From assembly GCA_021186555.1 (NCBI GenBank), contig JAJKFL010000005.1:45751635-45815634 (forward strand): 64,000 bases of DNA, read 5' to 3'. This DNA is from Reticulitermes speratus (lineage: Eukaryota; Arthropoda; Insecta; Blattodea; Rhinotermitidae). Below the pieces are notes generated by a model. It worked only from the letters and a program-made list of their open reading frames with translations. It ran no database searches and had not been told where the DNA came from. The position numbers were made by a program, and so were the translations under genes. Below, piece after piece: positions 26,901 to 36,491 of this stretch (positions within the stretch are counted from its first letter, which is position 1; every line of letters starts with the position of its first letter).

Positions 26901-27737
26901 AATAACTTGCCTCCATCTCCACCATCAATTATTTCTTCTTCGGCATATATATAATCTTCATCATCTCTTTTACGCTTCTTCCATTTCTTACTATTATCTG
27001 CAAATCAGTAAAAACAAAAATTTGGGATTACAAAGCTACTCAAGAATACAACACAATACTGATGGTAATGACAATTATTATTGTTACTGTCACTGCTATT
27101 ATAAAAATCATTATCACACACACACACAGTAATATTGATGATAAAAAACCATAAACAAGAGTATTATGGAGAACACAAAGTTGATGTAATCTGGCATTTG
27201 TAACTAAACCAACAGTCAACATGCTGCAGATGTATGCAGCTCACTGTGCAGGACAATACTATTAGCACATACTTATTTGTGGACATGTCAGGTTTTCATG
27301 GTGGTATTTCATACCATAGTCGTCTTTGATGTGGCACTGTGCTGTTTGATACATGGGTACCAATGTTGCAGAAAAGCCTGCAACCTTAATTTTCAGGTTT
27401 GACCCTGTTACTGTGTGTACCTCCAAAATGCTGACACCCACCTACCAAACTACACGGTGTCACATACTATAAGACCACTACCTCAGCATTTCCACTTGAA
27501 GGAAAACTGAAAAATGTATTCTTGACTAAACCTGCGAGCAATCATGTGGCAATAAATACTGTGAACTAATAAACTCCATACCTTATTCTGTCAGTACAAG
27601 CCCCACATAATTCAACCTATGTCAGTGTGGTATATCCTAACCTCAACAAAACTTGTTTACAATGAGCCGAACGCAAAACCATACACAATTCCAAAAGTAA
27701 ACCTACCGTCCTTCTTCGTTTTCTTTGGTCCTCCCAT
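11936..27737 (-). CDS. hay: XPB/ERCC3 (haywire), TFIIH DNA translocase, 17 exons, complete
   Basis: ATP-driven 3'-5' DNA translocase of TFIIH, nuclear, needed for promoter opening and nucleotide excision repair. Coding exons: 27737-27707, 26997-26911, 25839-25706, 24556-24446, 22864-22715, 21147-20959, 20225-20025, 19625-19528, 19414-19308, 19154-19032, 18884-18711, 17733-17465, 16831-16667, 15370-15184, 14508-14360, 12677-12552, 12058-11936. They sum to 2424 nt (807 residues plus TGA; human 782) with all phases compatible. N-terminal lysine-rich stretch, then the DNA-damage-recognition region, an acidic linker in exon 7, Walker A CGAGKS (369-374), DEVH (468-471) split by intron 11, TAT (494-496), RED loop (499-501) and QRLGR (665-669). 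The C-terminus [13 protein letters not shown]...HPLFKKFRA matches the family. Intron 2 appears to use a GC donor. No lesion seen. Confidence 0.97.
13425..14243. repeat. Large foldback (inverted repeat) in XPB intron 15
   Basis: The left arm, about 13425-13806, is repeated in reverse complement at about 13874-14243 around a 67-nt loop (13807-13873). Matching landmarks include ATCAGGGAGC near both outer ends, ATACTAGTATCATA, GAGAGATATGGTATACATAA, GAATTCTAATCTA, GTTGCAGCATGCT, TGCTGTTATGTAGCA and the inner TTGTA(T/C)GATCCAAT. By eye the arms are nearly nine-tenths identical with small indels. The loop holds its own perfect palindrome ACTTACTAGTAAGT (13808-13821). It lies between exon 16 (12677-12552) and exon 15 (14508-14360), so it is transcribed with XPB. 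The outer ends carry CTGATGATGGC/CTGATAATGGC motifs like those at retroelement 3' ends. Confidence 0.93.
15670..16092. repeat. AT microsatellite and possible inverted-repeat element in XPB intron 13
   Basis: An (AT)n tract lies at about 15686-15708. CCAATCAGTTACT at 15769 recurs in reverse complement (AGTAACTGATTGG) at about 16080-16092, so the 320 bases between, which are more GC-rich than the intron, may be a small transposon. No target duplication was confirmed. Confidence 0.35.
18395..18620. repeat. Decayed tRNA-SINE fragment with a G run
   Basis: Resembles the SINE at 36252-36491: GATTTGGGGTTCAATTTGTT near the start and CTCACCTCCATCTAGTGCTA near the end. It is interrupted by an 18-base G run (18528-18545). 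It lies in XPB intron 11. Confidence 0.45.
21708..21865. mobile_element. piggyBac-type MITE, copy 1
   Basis: 158 bases bounded by TTAA on both sides (21708-21711 and 21862-21865). The start CCTTTAGCGTATGACC parallels the second copy at 24645-24803. TTAA duplications with CCTTT-type termini are characteristic of piggyBac-related elements. It lies in XPB intron 5 and has no coding capacity. Confidence 0.75.
23525..24010. mobile_element. Palindromic MITE-like copy interrupted by another MITE
   Basis: Left arm 23525-23590 (GACACTGTATAATCTGGTAG), centre CCCCGAAGATGCAG...CCTCTGAAATATCAG, then the insertion 23633-23938, then the right arm from 23941 (CAAGTCTACATGGCGTCACA...GTAATCTTCAGAC). The arms become contiguous only when the insertion is ignored, so this is a nested insertion. 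Confidence 0.75.
23633..23938. mobile_element. TA-flanked MITE (Tigger/mariner-like ends), nested
   Basis: 306 bases with TA on both sides (23631-23632, 23939-23940). The left end CAGACGGACCCCGACTTA and the reverse complement of the right end CAGAAAGTCCCCGACTTA are inverted repeats. The inside holds an ACC-rich microsatellite (about 23688-23735) and TTA-rich text. No transposase is present. Confidence 0.85.
24250..24420. mobile_element. Palindromic MITE-like family copy
   Basis: Left arm AAAGTCTGGTAGAAATGTAC with a GAGGATCCTGCTGCCTCCAT core, then right arm CAGATTACATGACAGCACAT...GTAATCTTCAGTCACTGCCA. The order inverts around about 24330. It lies within XPB intron 4, ending just before exon 4. 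Confidence 0.7.
24645..24803. mobile_element. piggyBac-type MITE, copy 2
   Basis: 159 bases including TTAA at 24645-24648 and 24800-24803. The ends CCTTTAGCATACGG and CGTCCGTTAAAGG are imperfect inverted repeats. It aligns end to end with 21708-21865 (shared CCTTTTAAATGC, GATTTAAATGCCCA, TTTAATG(A/G)GA(C/T)AACAT). It lies in XPB intron 3. Confidence 0.85.
25280..25985. repeat. Two partial palindromic-family copies around XPB exon 3
   Basis: 25285-25420 has GACACAGCATGGTCTGTAGG, AAAATGTTGGTACCTACCTA and CAGATTACACACCATCACTA. 25905-25985 has CTAGACTTCAAGGTGTCATA and ACCATGAAAATCTCAAATTT. Exon 3 itself (25839-25706) lies between them and is undisturbed. Confidence 0.5.
27270..27500. mobile_element. 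Palindromic MITE-like family copy
   Basis: Left arm ATACATGGGTACCAATGTTG, centre near TTAATTTTCAGG, right arm ACCTACCAAACTACACGGTG followed by TCACATAC. It lies in XPB intron 1 and is well recognisable from both arms. Confidence 0.7.
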
Positions 27738-30700
27738 ATATAGGTTAGTACTTTTACTATTTACAAAGTATTTGTTTTATAACAACATTACGATGCAGCT
27801 CACTCTCATGACAACCAGTGACCAAACACTATCAGATTTACGTTTTAAACCACACTGATGATATCTGTAAGAAACTGTACAATCTACCACGACCTATTCA
27901 AAACACTCCGCAAGTTAAAGCAATCGAATCATATGTCCGTCTTGGGCTTCATACAAGCTTCTCGAACCATCAATTCGCCTGATTCCCTCCCGTGTGATCT
28001 GTGACTGCTGTTTACTGATTTGCACTTGTCACCTCAACACACAATCACGGATCTTCTCAAATAGTGATAGATCATAAATGGGAAACATACGCACGAATTG
28101 TGGACACAACTATGCTATGACCTGTGACCACGGCGATGGCCAAAACAGATTAAAAGACGAAGGCATCGCAACTGAATCCGTAGCCATTTTTGACCAAAAT
28201 TACGGATATGACAAATTAATTCGTTTGGCTCACAACAGGGAGCCGTGTAACTACGGATCAACTTGTGAACAAGTTTAAGTTTTCATCAACGGACAAAAAA
28301 TTCATAGCCAATTAAGCGGTCATTTTGGTCTCATGACATATATTACACCATGCAGTTTTTTTTTGCACAAATGTGCGTTATGCTCGTCAAAGTAATGTAA
28401 AGTTGGGGGATTTATGGTATTTTATCTTCCTGGATCTGGAGGCAGTAGGTGTGTCCGAAACACTGGTGACCACCTACCAGACTGCATAGTGTCATTACCT
28501 AAAGGACCACAATTGAAATGTTAACTATGTTGACTACCGCCTGCTTAGGTGATATTTCAATGTCAACATTTCATACATCGTTTCCTCGTCATGTATATAA
28601 ATACAAGTGCATTTATTGTGTATTGTATATCATTTATACCTACTAAAGTACACATGCAATGAGTGTGCATTGCACAATTAAACAAATGTCAGTACACTGA
28701 CAATGTATTAAGTTCATATTAATTAATTTAAATATGTAGCATTTTCATTATGGGTCTCAACATTGAACCCTTTACATCTATTCATTCATTTTACATTCTA
28801 TGGATCCTTGTAGGTAAAAAAAAAAAACTGATGGATGTAGAATTAATCTCCAGGTACATATAATAAACAGTATAAAATATATATACATAGAAAGCATGTG
28901 TCATATTAAAACAATAACAATATATATTAATAGTAGTGGTAATAAAATAAAATATATAAAATAAGTGCAGTAATCACATGTAAAATATAATACTAGTTGT
29001 CAAGGGTATAATAAACCAAGATATTTAATTCTTATTGTAGTTAAAGTATTCTTCCAACGAATAAAACGAATTTAAAAGAAGGAATCTTTTTAAAGCAGAT
29101 CTAAATTTTTTTGTGTCATGAACTGCGTTTTTTATGCTAGGAGGAAGACTATTAAAAACCTTGATCCCAAAGTAATATGATCCTTTTTGGAATGTTACAT
29201 TAGATTACAAAAGATAATCATGAAGCCAGATGATAAAATTCACAGCACTGATAGCTAGCTTCCTGGTAAACTAATGAGTACAGTATTCCATACAGCTACT
29301 CAAGAGACTTCCCAGCTATAAAATTGTCCACATTATGTAAACATAAGTTTCAACCATGGCAGTCTCTTCTTCCACAAACTGATGATAGAGGCAGCAGGTT
29401 CCTTTGAAATCTTGGCACATTTCTACCAGACCAGGCCATGCCATGATTCAGGCTGTTAATTGCTGGCTTCTCACTGTGGAAGCTCAAGTTTGATCACATA
29501 GCAATCCACATGGAATCTGTGGTACGCAAAGTGGCACTGGGCCAGGTCTTCCTGCAATTCCATATCCAATCCTACTTGCGTGGATATTGGATCGGTGAAT
29601 GTATGTGTATATGTATGTATGTAAGTACTTTCATTTCACCCTGTCATTATCATTCCATGCATGCTGCATACTCATATTTCATCTATCTGCCATCAGTACT
29701 ATATAATCTTCAGAAAGTGTGTTAAATAAAGTACATTACACAGCACCACATCCCAGGAGACAGGAATCTTCATAACCACCATTGTGGCATCTCATTTACC
29801 CTGATGATAGAGTAACTAATGTGGAATACAAGCAACACTTCCTTGTAACACATAAGTATTTATGATTCTCCATACACTAACACTGTAATCATACTGTCAA
29901 CCCTGAGGTAATATGGTTTGAATTATGTAATATATGACAAAGCAAAGCAGGTACTGTGTAGGACAGATAACTTGAGACTTTGAAGGTAATTAAGGAATGT
30001 GGATAGTGTGGCTTCAGATTTCTGCCTGGTGAGACAGCTTGGATAAGCAACTACTATCTGTGCAAAAACATTTATCATCTATGCACAACAGAAATCCCCT
30101 TCAAACTCTTCTAGTGGCCAATGTATTTGGGATTGGTGTTTTTCCCTCCTCTTTTCCCCCACTTCCTCACCCAAGTCTCAAGTTATCAGTCCTACACTGT
30201 ATATATGGATTATATTAGCATGTTCACTCTAAATATTGATCTTTTAAAAGAAATAATGCTATTTCAGAGTCTTAGGGAATGAAAAGTGAAGGGGTACATG
30301 AGAAATAAGTGTTACCGCTGTTCTGTGATAAATGATGTGCCTGTTTTATTAACCATATTTCCCACCTCATAAGATGCAGTTCTTGTTTCTGAAATGTCCT
30401 CAAAATCACCCTATGTCTTAACACCAGAAGGTCAAAGGCAGTTAAATCCACAAAAATACCTTGATACTATAGGGTGCATCTTATCACTTGTAAGATGTTA
30501 CGAGGCGGGAAATACAGTACTTTATGTGAGAAAGGCAAAAGTATCACATACTGAAGGAATTCAACATGTAAGGAACCCCACAACATTTTATATGTAATTT
30601 GTCATTTATGTTTGACATTTCTTATTATTTTTAAAATTCACTGACAACCACAGAAGAAATTTATTTTGCACAAAAAAAAAAAAAAAAAAAAAAAAACACA

Positions 30701-31007
30701 CAGTACTATTTCTTGCATGTTCTCATTGGAACATTTTTTCTCAGGTGATTTTTTTTAGTGAGATGCTTGTGAAGTAATGTTTAAAATACACAGTTGAACT
30801 ATATCAGTCACTATCATCATTCAATTTCAAACAATATTGGAATTAGTTTAAATATTTTAGTAAAATTCTCCAACATCAAATTTCATCAAAATGTATCTGG
30901 TGGTTCTGAAATTGTAATGTGGAAAGATGAACATGGCTTCAAACATCAAGATTAAATTTCAAAGCCTGTGTTACATAGGATATTCTTCTCACCTCAACAC
31001 TTCACTT
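27738..31007. other. Region upstream of XPB; no gene recognised
   Basis: 27738-28080 should hold the XPB 5' UTR and promoter; no clear TATA or initiator was identified. An open frame at 28078-28278 shows no family resemblance. Partial palindromic-family copies lie at 28425-28530, 29330-29460 (CTGATGA at 29379, GAAA at 29406) and 29740-29830. A 25-base A run lies at 30672-30696. Confidence 0.5.
30353..30522. mobile_element. Short MITE with imperfect inverted ends
   Basis: Left end TATTTCCCACCTCATAAGAT and the reverse complement of the right end TATTTCCCGCCTCGTAACAT form imperfect terminal inverted repeats about 170 bases apart. The 67-codon frame inside is not protein-like. Target duplication not resolved. 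Confidence 0.55.
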
Positions 31008-32595
31008 TTACAAAATGTGAACACCAGGGTAGGTCTGTTTCATTTCGTGTAAGAAGTTCTGTAAGGCATAACTATTAATACCCCAGGTGGTGATGCCCTT
31101 TAAGACCATGAGCTGTATACAGCTACCAATAATCATCCTGGCAGCTGACATCGGCATTTGACCACCATGCAGTTCCAAATGCAATTCCTCTAGAAAACGA
31201 AGCTGGTTTCTTCTAAAAACATTTTCAATGTTTAAATCACTGGTGCCTTTAGCCACGATGCTCACATGACTGACATTAAAACTGTGTAACAGTATATACA
31301 TCATGAGAGATGAGTAACTCTTGGTATATATGGCAAGATGATGCAAACTAGAGAAACCTGGCAGCGACTCACTGTAGCCACCATTCTCAAGAATAAGAGT
31401 GTTACAGCCCCTTAGTGTGAGATTCTTAAGACTTGAACACTTCTTACCAATTACTTTCACATCAACTCCAATAAGTCTTACAAGTTCCAACACCAACAGA
31501 TGCCATCCTGATACAAGAAGCACAGCTTTGGCATGAGAAAAGTGTCCACTTTGCAGTCTTAGTACCTGCGAATTCTTTAGTTCTTTGAGCAACAAGAGAT
31601 CTCAGCTAAAGCTGACCAGATTCACTTGTGTAAGGTTCAGAATCTTACTGACCAGAATATCAATTTGAGACATTGATATGGCACTGCATCCAAAACTCCT
31701 CAATGCCACATTATTCTGAGACAGTTTCTTAAGCAGAAATGTACATGCCTCCTCAGAAATGGATGTTCTACATAAATTCACACTCCAGTAAATACTGAAG
31801 GTCCAGAATGGATCCCACACTCAGATCAGTTACCTTAGAACAGTGGAAATCAATACACTTCAGGTATCTGCAAGAGCCTCCTACTGACATCACAATATTA
31901 TCAGTGCAGTTGCATGGAAATCTGAATATTTTTAAGTTCACCAGTGACCGTAATGCTGTCACAGCTAACTGCTCCAGACATTCATCTATTACGCCAACCA
32001 ACATACGCAAGTCAGATATGTCTGATACAAAGGACAGTTCCAGCACTTCCAAGTTTGTCATGGTACCTAATGTAGCACAGACCATAGGTGCAATATTATA
32101 CAGTTCATATGAAAGTTTAAGATGTGTCACTGCAGGATGGATGATGCTTGTAACCAGAATTTGCATAACTGATTCATACCATGGCTTACACATCAGACCC
32201 CCCCTACTACTAACAAGCGTACTTATGATTTATAATAACTCTGCTGTTAATTCATTGGCCACAGTTGGGATTACCATACTGTGAAGAAGGTCTTGCAAAT
32301 CATTACACATCTGTTGTACGTGATGTGGCTTGTCCTTGACGGTTATGGGTGACTGCAGATGCTGAGCAGAACTATGGCACATAAAAAGTCTACGGACTCG
32401 ACATGACACAGTTTTCAGCATGTTTTTAAAACAAGTGCTTTCTCCTTCTCTATGATGCAGTGTTCTAGAAGGACTTACTTCAGCTCTCAGGCCTTCTGAC
32501 TGAAGTAATTTAACACCAAGAGCCTTTATGTTCTGTGCAAATGAACTCAGTGCAAGATTCTCAAGGCTGACAGGCTTATTGTAGCGAGACATCAT
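31008..32595 (-). pseudogene. Broken tandem paralogue of the LRR protein gene
   Basis: Four minus-strand segments (32595-32230, 32193-31768, 31820-31605, 31601-31008) align in order with the intact 491-residue neighbour at 34824-33349. Matching blocks include PTVANELTAELL with PSIANEVTYKLL, PWYESVMQILVTSIIHPAVT with PWCEKILQVLVLSVIHPAVT, FGCSAIS with FGCSEIT, and KCSSLKNL with TCSSLKCL. Lesions: stops in all three frames between 32240 and 32195, a one-base shift near 31785, and an in-frame TGA at 31604-31602. A splice acceptor (GGTTTCAG, exon from 32599) sits just before the ATG, as in the intact copy, so this is a DNA-level duplication rather than a retrocopy. Confidence 0.75.
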
Positions 32596-32779
32596 ATTAC
32601 TGAAACCAGAAAGTTCTTTCTAAGTACTCTGCTCATCTTAGCACATGCTTCTGTTTAAGAGATTGGAAACAGAATGGTAAAAAAGTTCTGTTTTGTATGG
32701 ATGCAGGATGAGCTCCACAACTCGATACTCACTACTGTTAGAACCTCAAATCTCACAAAACCAAGAATAGTTATAATGT

Positions 32780-33025
32780 GAAATTTGTGGTTCTCATGGC
32801 AGTGACTGTGAAAACAACCACCTTCTGTTATGTAATGCCATGTAGTGTGGTACAAGTGTGCTGACATTTTGAAGGAACCTGATGTCTCAGCCTTCATGGT
32901 TTCTTCTATCCTGAAGATGCATGTGTCAGATTCCTCCAAACGTTTGTAAATTTCTAGTAGATTACACAGTGTCACATCCTAGAAGGCAGTAATCTTCATA
33001 ATGACTGGTGTGACAACCACAAACT
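32780..33025. mobile_element. Palindromic MITE-like family, best full-length copy
   Basis: Outer ends AAATTTGTGGTTCTCATGGC and (reverse complement of the right end) AAGTTTGTGGTTGTCACACC are inverted. The arms continue inward (AATGCCATGTAGTGTGGTAC against TAGATTACACAGTGTCACAT) to a centre near 32905 with ATCCTGAAGATGCATG. It is about 240 bases long and lies between the two LRR paralogues. Confidence 0.75.
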
Positions 33026-33348
33026 TTACTTCACTTTGGAGTGCTCAAGGACTTAAATCCCACTCTTCAATCTTAGTCTATTCCATCTTCATTACACAGT
33101 TTCTGAGCATTTGTTCAGACCAAAAATTTAAATGTGATACATTTTAAACCTTTTACAACTTAACACATGTGGGAAATTTTTTATTTAAATCAGCAAACAT
33201 TCCCAAATCCAAGCACTGTACTGCTATTCCCAAAATTACAATTACACACCAGAGCCTTGGCTTGAATAGAAGGCCAGATACTGGCACAGAAATTGTAAAC
33301 ACTTGCCCAAGTCATTATTCAAACATTTACAGCACATAGTTTGGCAGA

Positions 33349-34824
33349 TCAAAGGAACTGTGGTTCAAAATACATGACTCGTGCTACGTCCTTACACAGC
33401 TTCCGAATATCTCCACACCTCTGCCACACATAAGGTCCACGAAGTACTACTAAACAGGGACAATGTTCAATAATTCGCTTTGCAGTAAGACATGCCAATT
33501 TGCATGGTGACCATGTCCACCAGTTAAATTCCTCTAAATATTTCAGTGGGTTCCTCTTAAGTACAGAGTCAATTATGGTGTTGTCATTACCAACAGCTAT
33601 AGTTATATCAACTACTCTTACATTAACACATTGACAGAGTACATATTCAACCATTTCAGGGTTATATTCTAAACGGAGACATAAGCATATAACAGATTTG
33701 AAGCCAGGAAGAGGTGACAAATTTTCTTCGAATGCAGGAATTGATGACGTATCAGATGAAGTAATGTGGAGGCATTTCAGAGAGGAACAAGTTTCTCCTA
33801 TAGTTTTAACATTAATGGGACCGACATCACAGATATCCAAACACTGCAGTTGATTCCAAAATGTAACAAGAAGCTGTTCAATTTGTGGGAATTTAACACA
33901 TGAAAGTCTGAGCACTTTTAGATTTTCAAGCCTTTTTAAAGCTGATATGTTGCAGTTTCTATCACAGGTCAAATTAATTGCTATGAGATTTGGAAACCCG
34001 TCAACTAAGAGACTCAGGTGAGAAGATGTGATTTCACTACATCCAAAACTTAACAGCTGAGAGGAGCACGTCCAAGTATATCCAAAACCAGATGCTCTGT
34101 TATTTGCCAATCCACTCAATAACCTTGTAACACCAAATCCAGATATATTAGTTTTCTCTACATTCAACTGCACCAAGTGCTGGAATTTGAGTATGGCATC
34201 AACACTTGTATCAGTAACATAAATGGACTCATAAACATTAAGACATCTCAGCTGTCCACATGATTCAGAAATAACTTTCAATATACTGTCATCACAGTTA
34301 CACACGAAGGTAAATTCTTCCAGATTTGCTGCAATACCAAAACTGTTCAAAAACCAATTTTTCCAGTCTACACAACGTAATTTCCCTATTTGCAATTGCT
34401 TCAAGTTACTCAGATCTCTTAAAGCTCTGTAGACAAAAGGCACAATGAAATTCCACTCATATCCACATGATAATGCGTGCAAGTGATCTGAACCAAAGTT
34501 GAGTTTTGTAACAGCTGGGTGAATTACTGAAAGTACTAGTACTTGCAGAATTTTCTCACACCATGGTTCCTTGATCAAGTCATGTAAGTCATCATACAGA
34601 TTATCTATTGATCTCAAAAGTTTGTATGTAACCTCATTGGCTATTGATGGGGGCACTGTATCACAAAGGAGGTCTTTTAAAAGTTTACAAGTTTCTTCAA
34701 GTTTTCTGTATGCAGAACCTTTGTGATATAATTCCATGAACTGCAGACAAAGAGTGCAAACATAGTCTCCAAGTGCTTCCATTGCCAGATTTACGAGATT
34801 ATCTGGTTCAATAAGCTGAATCAT
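33349..34824 (-). CDS. Leucine-rich-repeat protein, function unknown, 491 aa
   Basis: One uninterrupted coding exon. Residues 1-100 are helical and without an obvious domain (no F-box motif found). From about residue 105 onward, irregular leucine-rich repeats occur, with blocks such as LSNLKQLQIGKLRCV, CGQLRCLNVYES, LENLKVLRLSCVKF, WNQLQCLDICDVG and CSSLKCLHITS. This resembles the ribonuclease-inhibitor-like LRR arrays of F-box/LRR adaptors. No signal peptide or membrane segment is seen. A splice acceptor (TTTTTCAG, exon from 34837) precedes the ATG by 13 bases; a GTAAGT donor at 35606-35601 could end a 5' UTR exon. The intact frame against a decayed sister copy suggests it is under constraint. 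Product name unknown. Confidence 0.72.
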   Translation of the reverse strand: MIQLIEPDNLVNLAMEALGDYVCTLCLQFMELYHKGSAYRKLEETCKLLKDLLCDTVPPSIANEVTYKLLRSIDNLYDDLHDLIKEPWCEKILQVLVLSVIHPAVTKLNFGSDHLHALSCGYEWNFIVPFVYRALRDLSNLKQLQIGKLRCVDWKNWFLNSFGIAANLEEFTFVCNCDDSILKVISESCGQLRCLNVYESIYVTDTSVDAILKFQHLVQLNVEKTNISGFGVTRLLSGLANNRASGFGYTWTCSSQLLSFGCSEITSSHLSLLVDGFPNLIAINLTCDRNCNISALKRLENLKVLRLSCVKFPQIEQLLVTFWNQLQCLDICDVGPINVKTIGETCSSLKCLHITSSDTSSIPAFEENLSPLPGFKSVICLCLRLEYNPEMVEYVLCQCVNVRVVDITIAVGNDNTIIDSVLKRNPLKYLEEFNWWTWSPCKLACLTAKRIIEHCPCLVVLRGPYVWQRCGDIRKLCKDVARVMYFEPQFL

Positions 34825-34837
34825 GATGGTATTATTT

Positions 34838-36238
34838 CTGAAAAACAGGAATTAAACTTCACAATAAAAGCCAGCTCAATTATAGAATAGAGTATTCATT
34901 CCCCACATTATAATAAATATGCCCACACACACAGGTGTGGCTAAAGTAGGGCAAATGGTACTGCTGCCCTTCACTGCGGAGGCCAAGGAGTGGCAAAATT
35001 AACATTTTAAATGAAATAGTGTGTTTTCGCTCAAAAATTTTAAATTGTTGAGATGAAATACAAGGAAGTTCAATAAATAATTGTGACTTTTTTTTTGTTT
35101 TTTAATTTCTGTTAGGGGTGGCCATTGTGATTACTCACCCCGAGCACCAAAAAACCAAACTATGCCACTGCCCACACAGACTTCCAAGCGCTTCCAAGAG
35201 CCTGCCCATTCTTGCATCTACCCCTTTTAACAACCATCTTAGCAAATCAGCTCACTCAAGAAAATTCATATGAATATCATGTTAGTATGGGGCACCCAAA
35301 CTTACAGTGTTTTAATACCTTGCAATTCATAATCACACGGTGGACATGTGAACTTATGTGGTGGGAGTGACCCTAACATCACTAAACACAGTGTCCTGAG
35401 ATTTGATGTGATTATAATTTTAAAAATTCAACTTTCGTGGTGTCCTTTTTTTTTAGAATGTAAAACATGCTGGCTTCAAGAAATCTGTGTTTGGCTTTCT
35501 ATTTGGTGGCAATGGGAATGGCTTTGTTTCTCGTTGCATTTTGAAATATGAGCTTGTGAATGTTTACAAAATCCATTAATTAGCCCATTCTGAAACACAA
35601 ACTTACGACCTGCCTTTACAGCACCGTGGCCATCGGCTACTGGGTACGTAAAAGTGGGTTACAAAAGATCTGTAGGCTTTAAATGTCGCAGGTACATAAC
35701 GTCTAACGAATTCAAATAAACTTCACATTCGGCGACAGCTATTTGTGGTGACTATTGTAAAGTTCTATCCAACTTCAGATGACCATTGCATACTCACAGA
35801 ATTCCTGCCCTTGAGCTTCTGTTTGACTCGTATTCAACGTAACTGAAGCAGTTCATTTCGCATGTTTGCAGTGTAACAGTGCCAAAATCGTGACGGCCTG
35901 TTAGGTCACACATGTATAAATACCCTAACAAAGCCGGTTAAATTTGTGTCGAAAGGATACACGTTTCAACGACAAGGGATAGTACAGCGGCGGAAGAGCT
36001 GTATTTTACACTGTAATCGAGAAAATATGCTTCGTTTTTTGGGTCCACAGTTCTGGACGCCTGATGTTGAACTTTTCCCATACGGTGACAAGTGCGTGTA
36101 TGGTGTTCTTACAGAAATTACAGTTGTTGATATTTGTATCGTGACGTGTTTTATATCCTTCGCTAAGTCCTATTAAGTATGTATGGAATTAAATAAATTA
36201 TATTCTATGTCCATTTTATCTCATTAAACATTACATAC
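34838..36238. other. Upstream region of the LRR gene; candidate first exon and promoter
   Basis: 35600-36100 is locally CpG-rich compared with the surrounding AT-rich DNA and has a minus-strand GTAAGT donor at 35606-35601 that would pair with the acceptor before the LRR start. A non-coding first exon and promoter here is an inference. 34925-35175 looks repetitive (GGTGTGGCTAAAG ... CAAACTATGCCACTG) but was not classified. Confidence 0.35.
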
Positions 36239-36251
36239 CCTACATCCTTCA

Positions 36252-36491
36252 AGGGCCGGGATAGCGTAGTCGGTATAGCGAGATTTTTCGCAGCCGTCCA
36301 GACCGGTCCTGGGGCACACCCAGCCTCCTATATAATGGATACCGGGTCTCTTTCCCGGGGGTAAAGCGGCCGGGGCGTGGAGTTGACCACCCACCCTCAT
36401 CTAGCGCCAAGGTTAAAAGAAGAGTAAGAGCTATACCTCTACTCACCCTCTGGGCCTTTGTGGCCTGTTCTAGGGAGAACTTTACCTTTAA
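36252..36491 (+). mobile_element. tRNA-derived SINE with 13-bp target duplication
   Basis: Flanked by CCTACATCCTTCA (36239-36251) and CCTATATCCTTCA (36492-36504), one mismatch. The head GGGCCGGGATAGCGTAGTCG reads like an RNA polymerase III A-box region of a tRNA. The body is GC-rich and ends in CTTTACCTTTA. Decayed relatives occur near 18395-18620, 39820-40020, 46430-46560 and 56500-56690. Confidence 0.85.

Noticed and set aside
28078-28278. 66-codon plus-strand frame as a gene divergent from XPB
   Set aside because: No homology, no splice context; most likely chance in the XPB upstream region.
31808-32284. 158-codon plus-strand open frame
   Set aside because: It is the antisense shadow of the LRR pseudogene; the minus-strand reading aligns with the intact paralogue, this one resembles nothing.
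31008-32595. Second functional LRR gene with introns
   Set aside because: The paralogue has no introns in this region, and the TGA at 31604 and the one-base shift lack splice-site signals around them.
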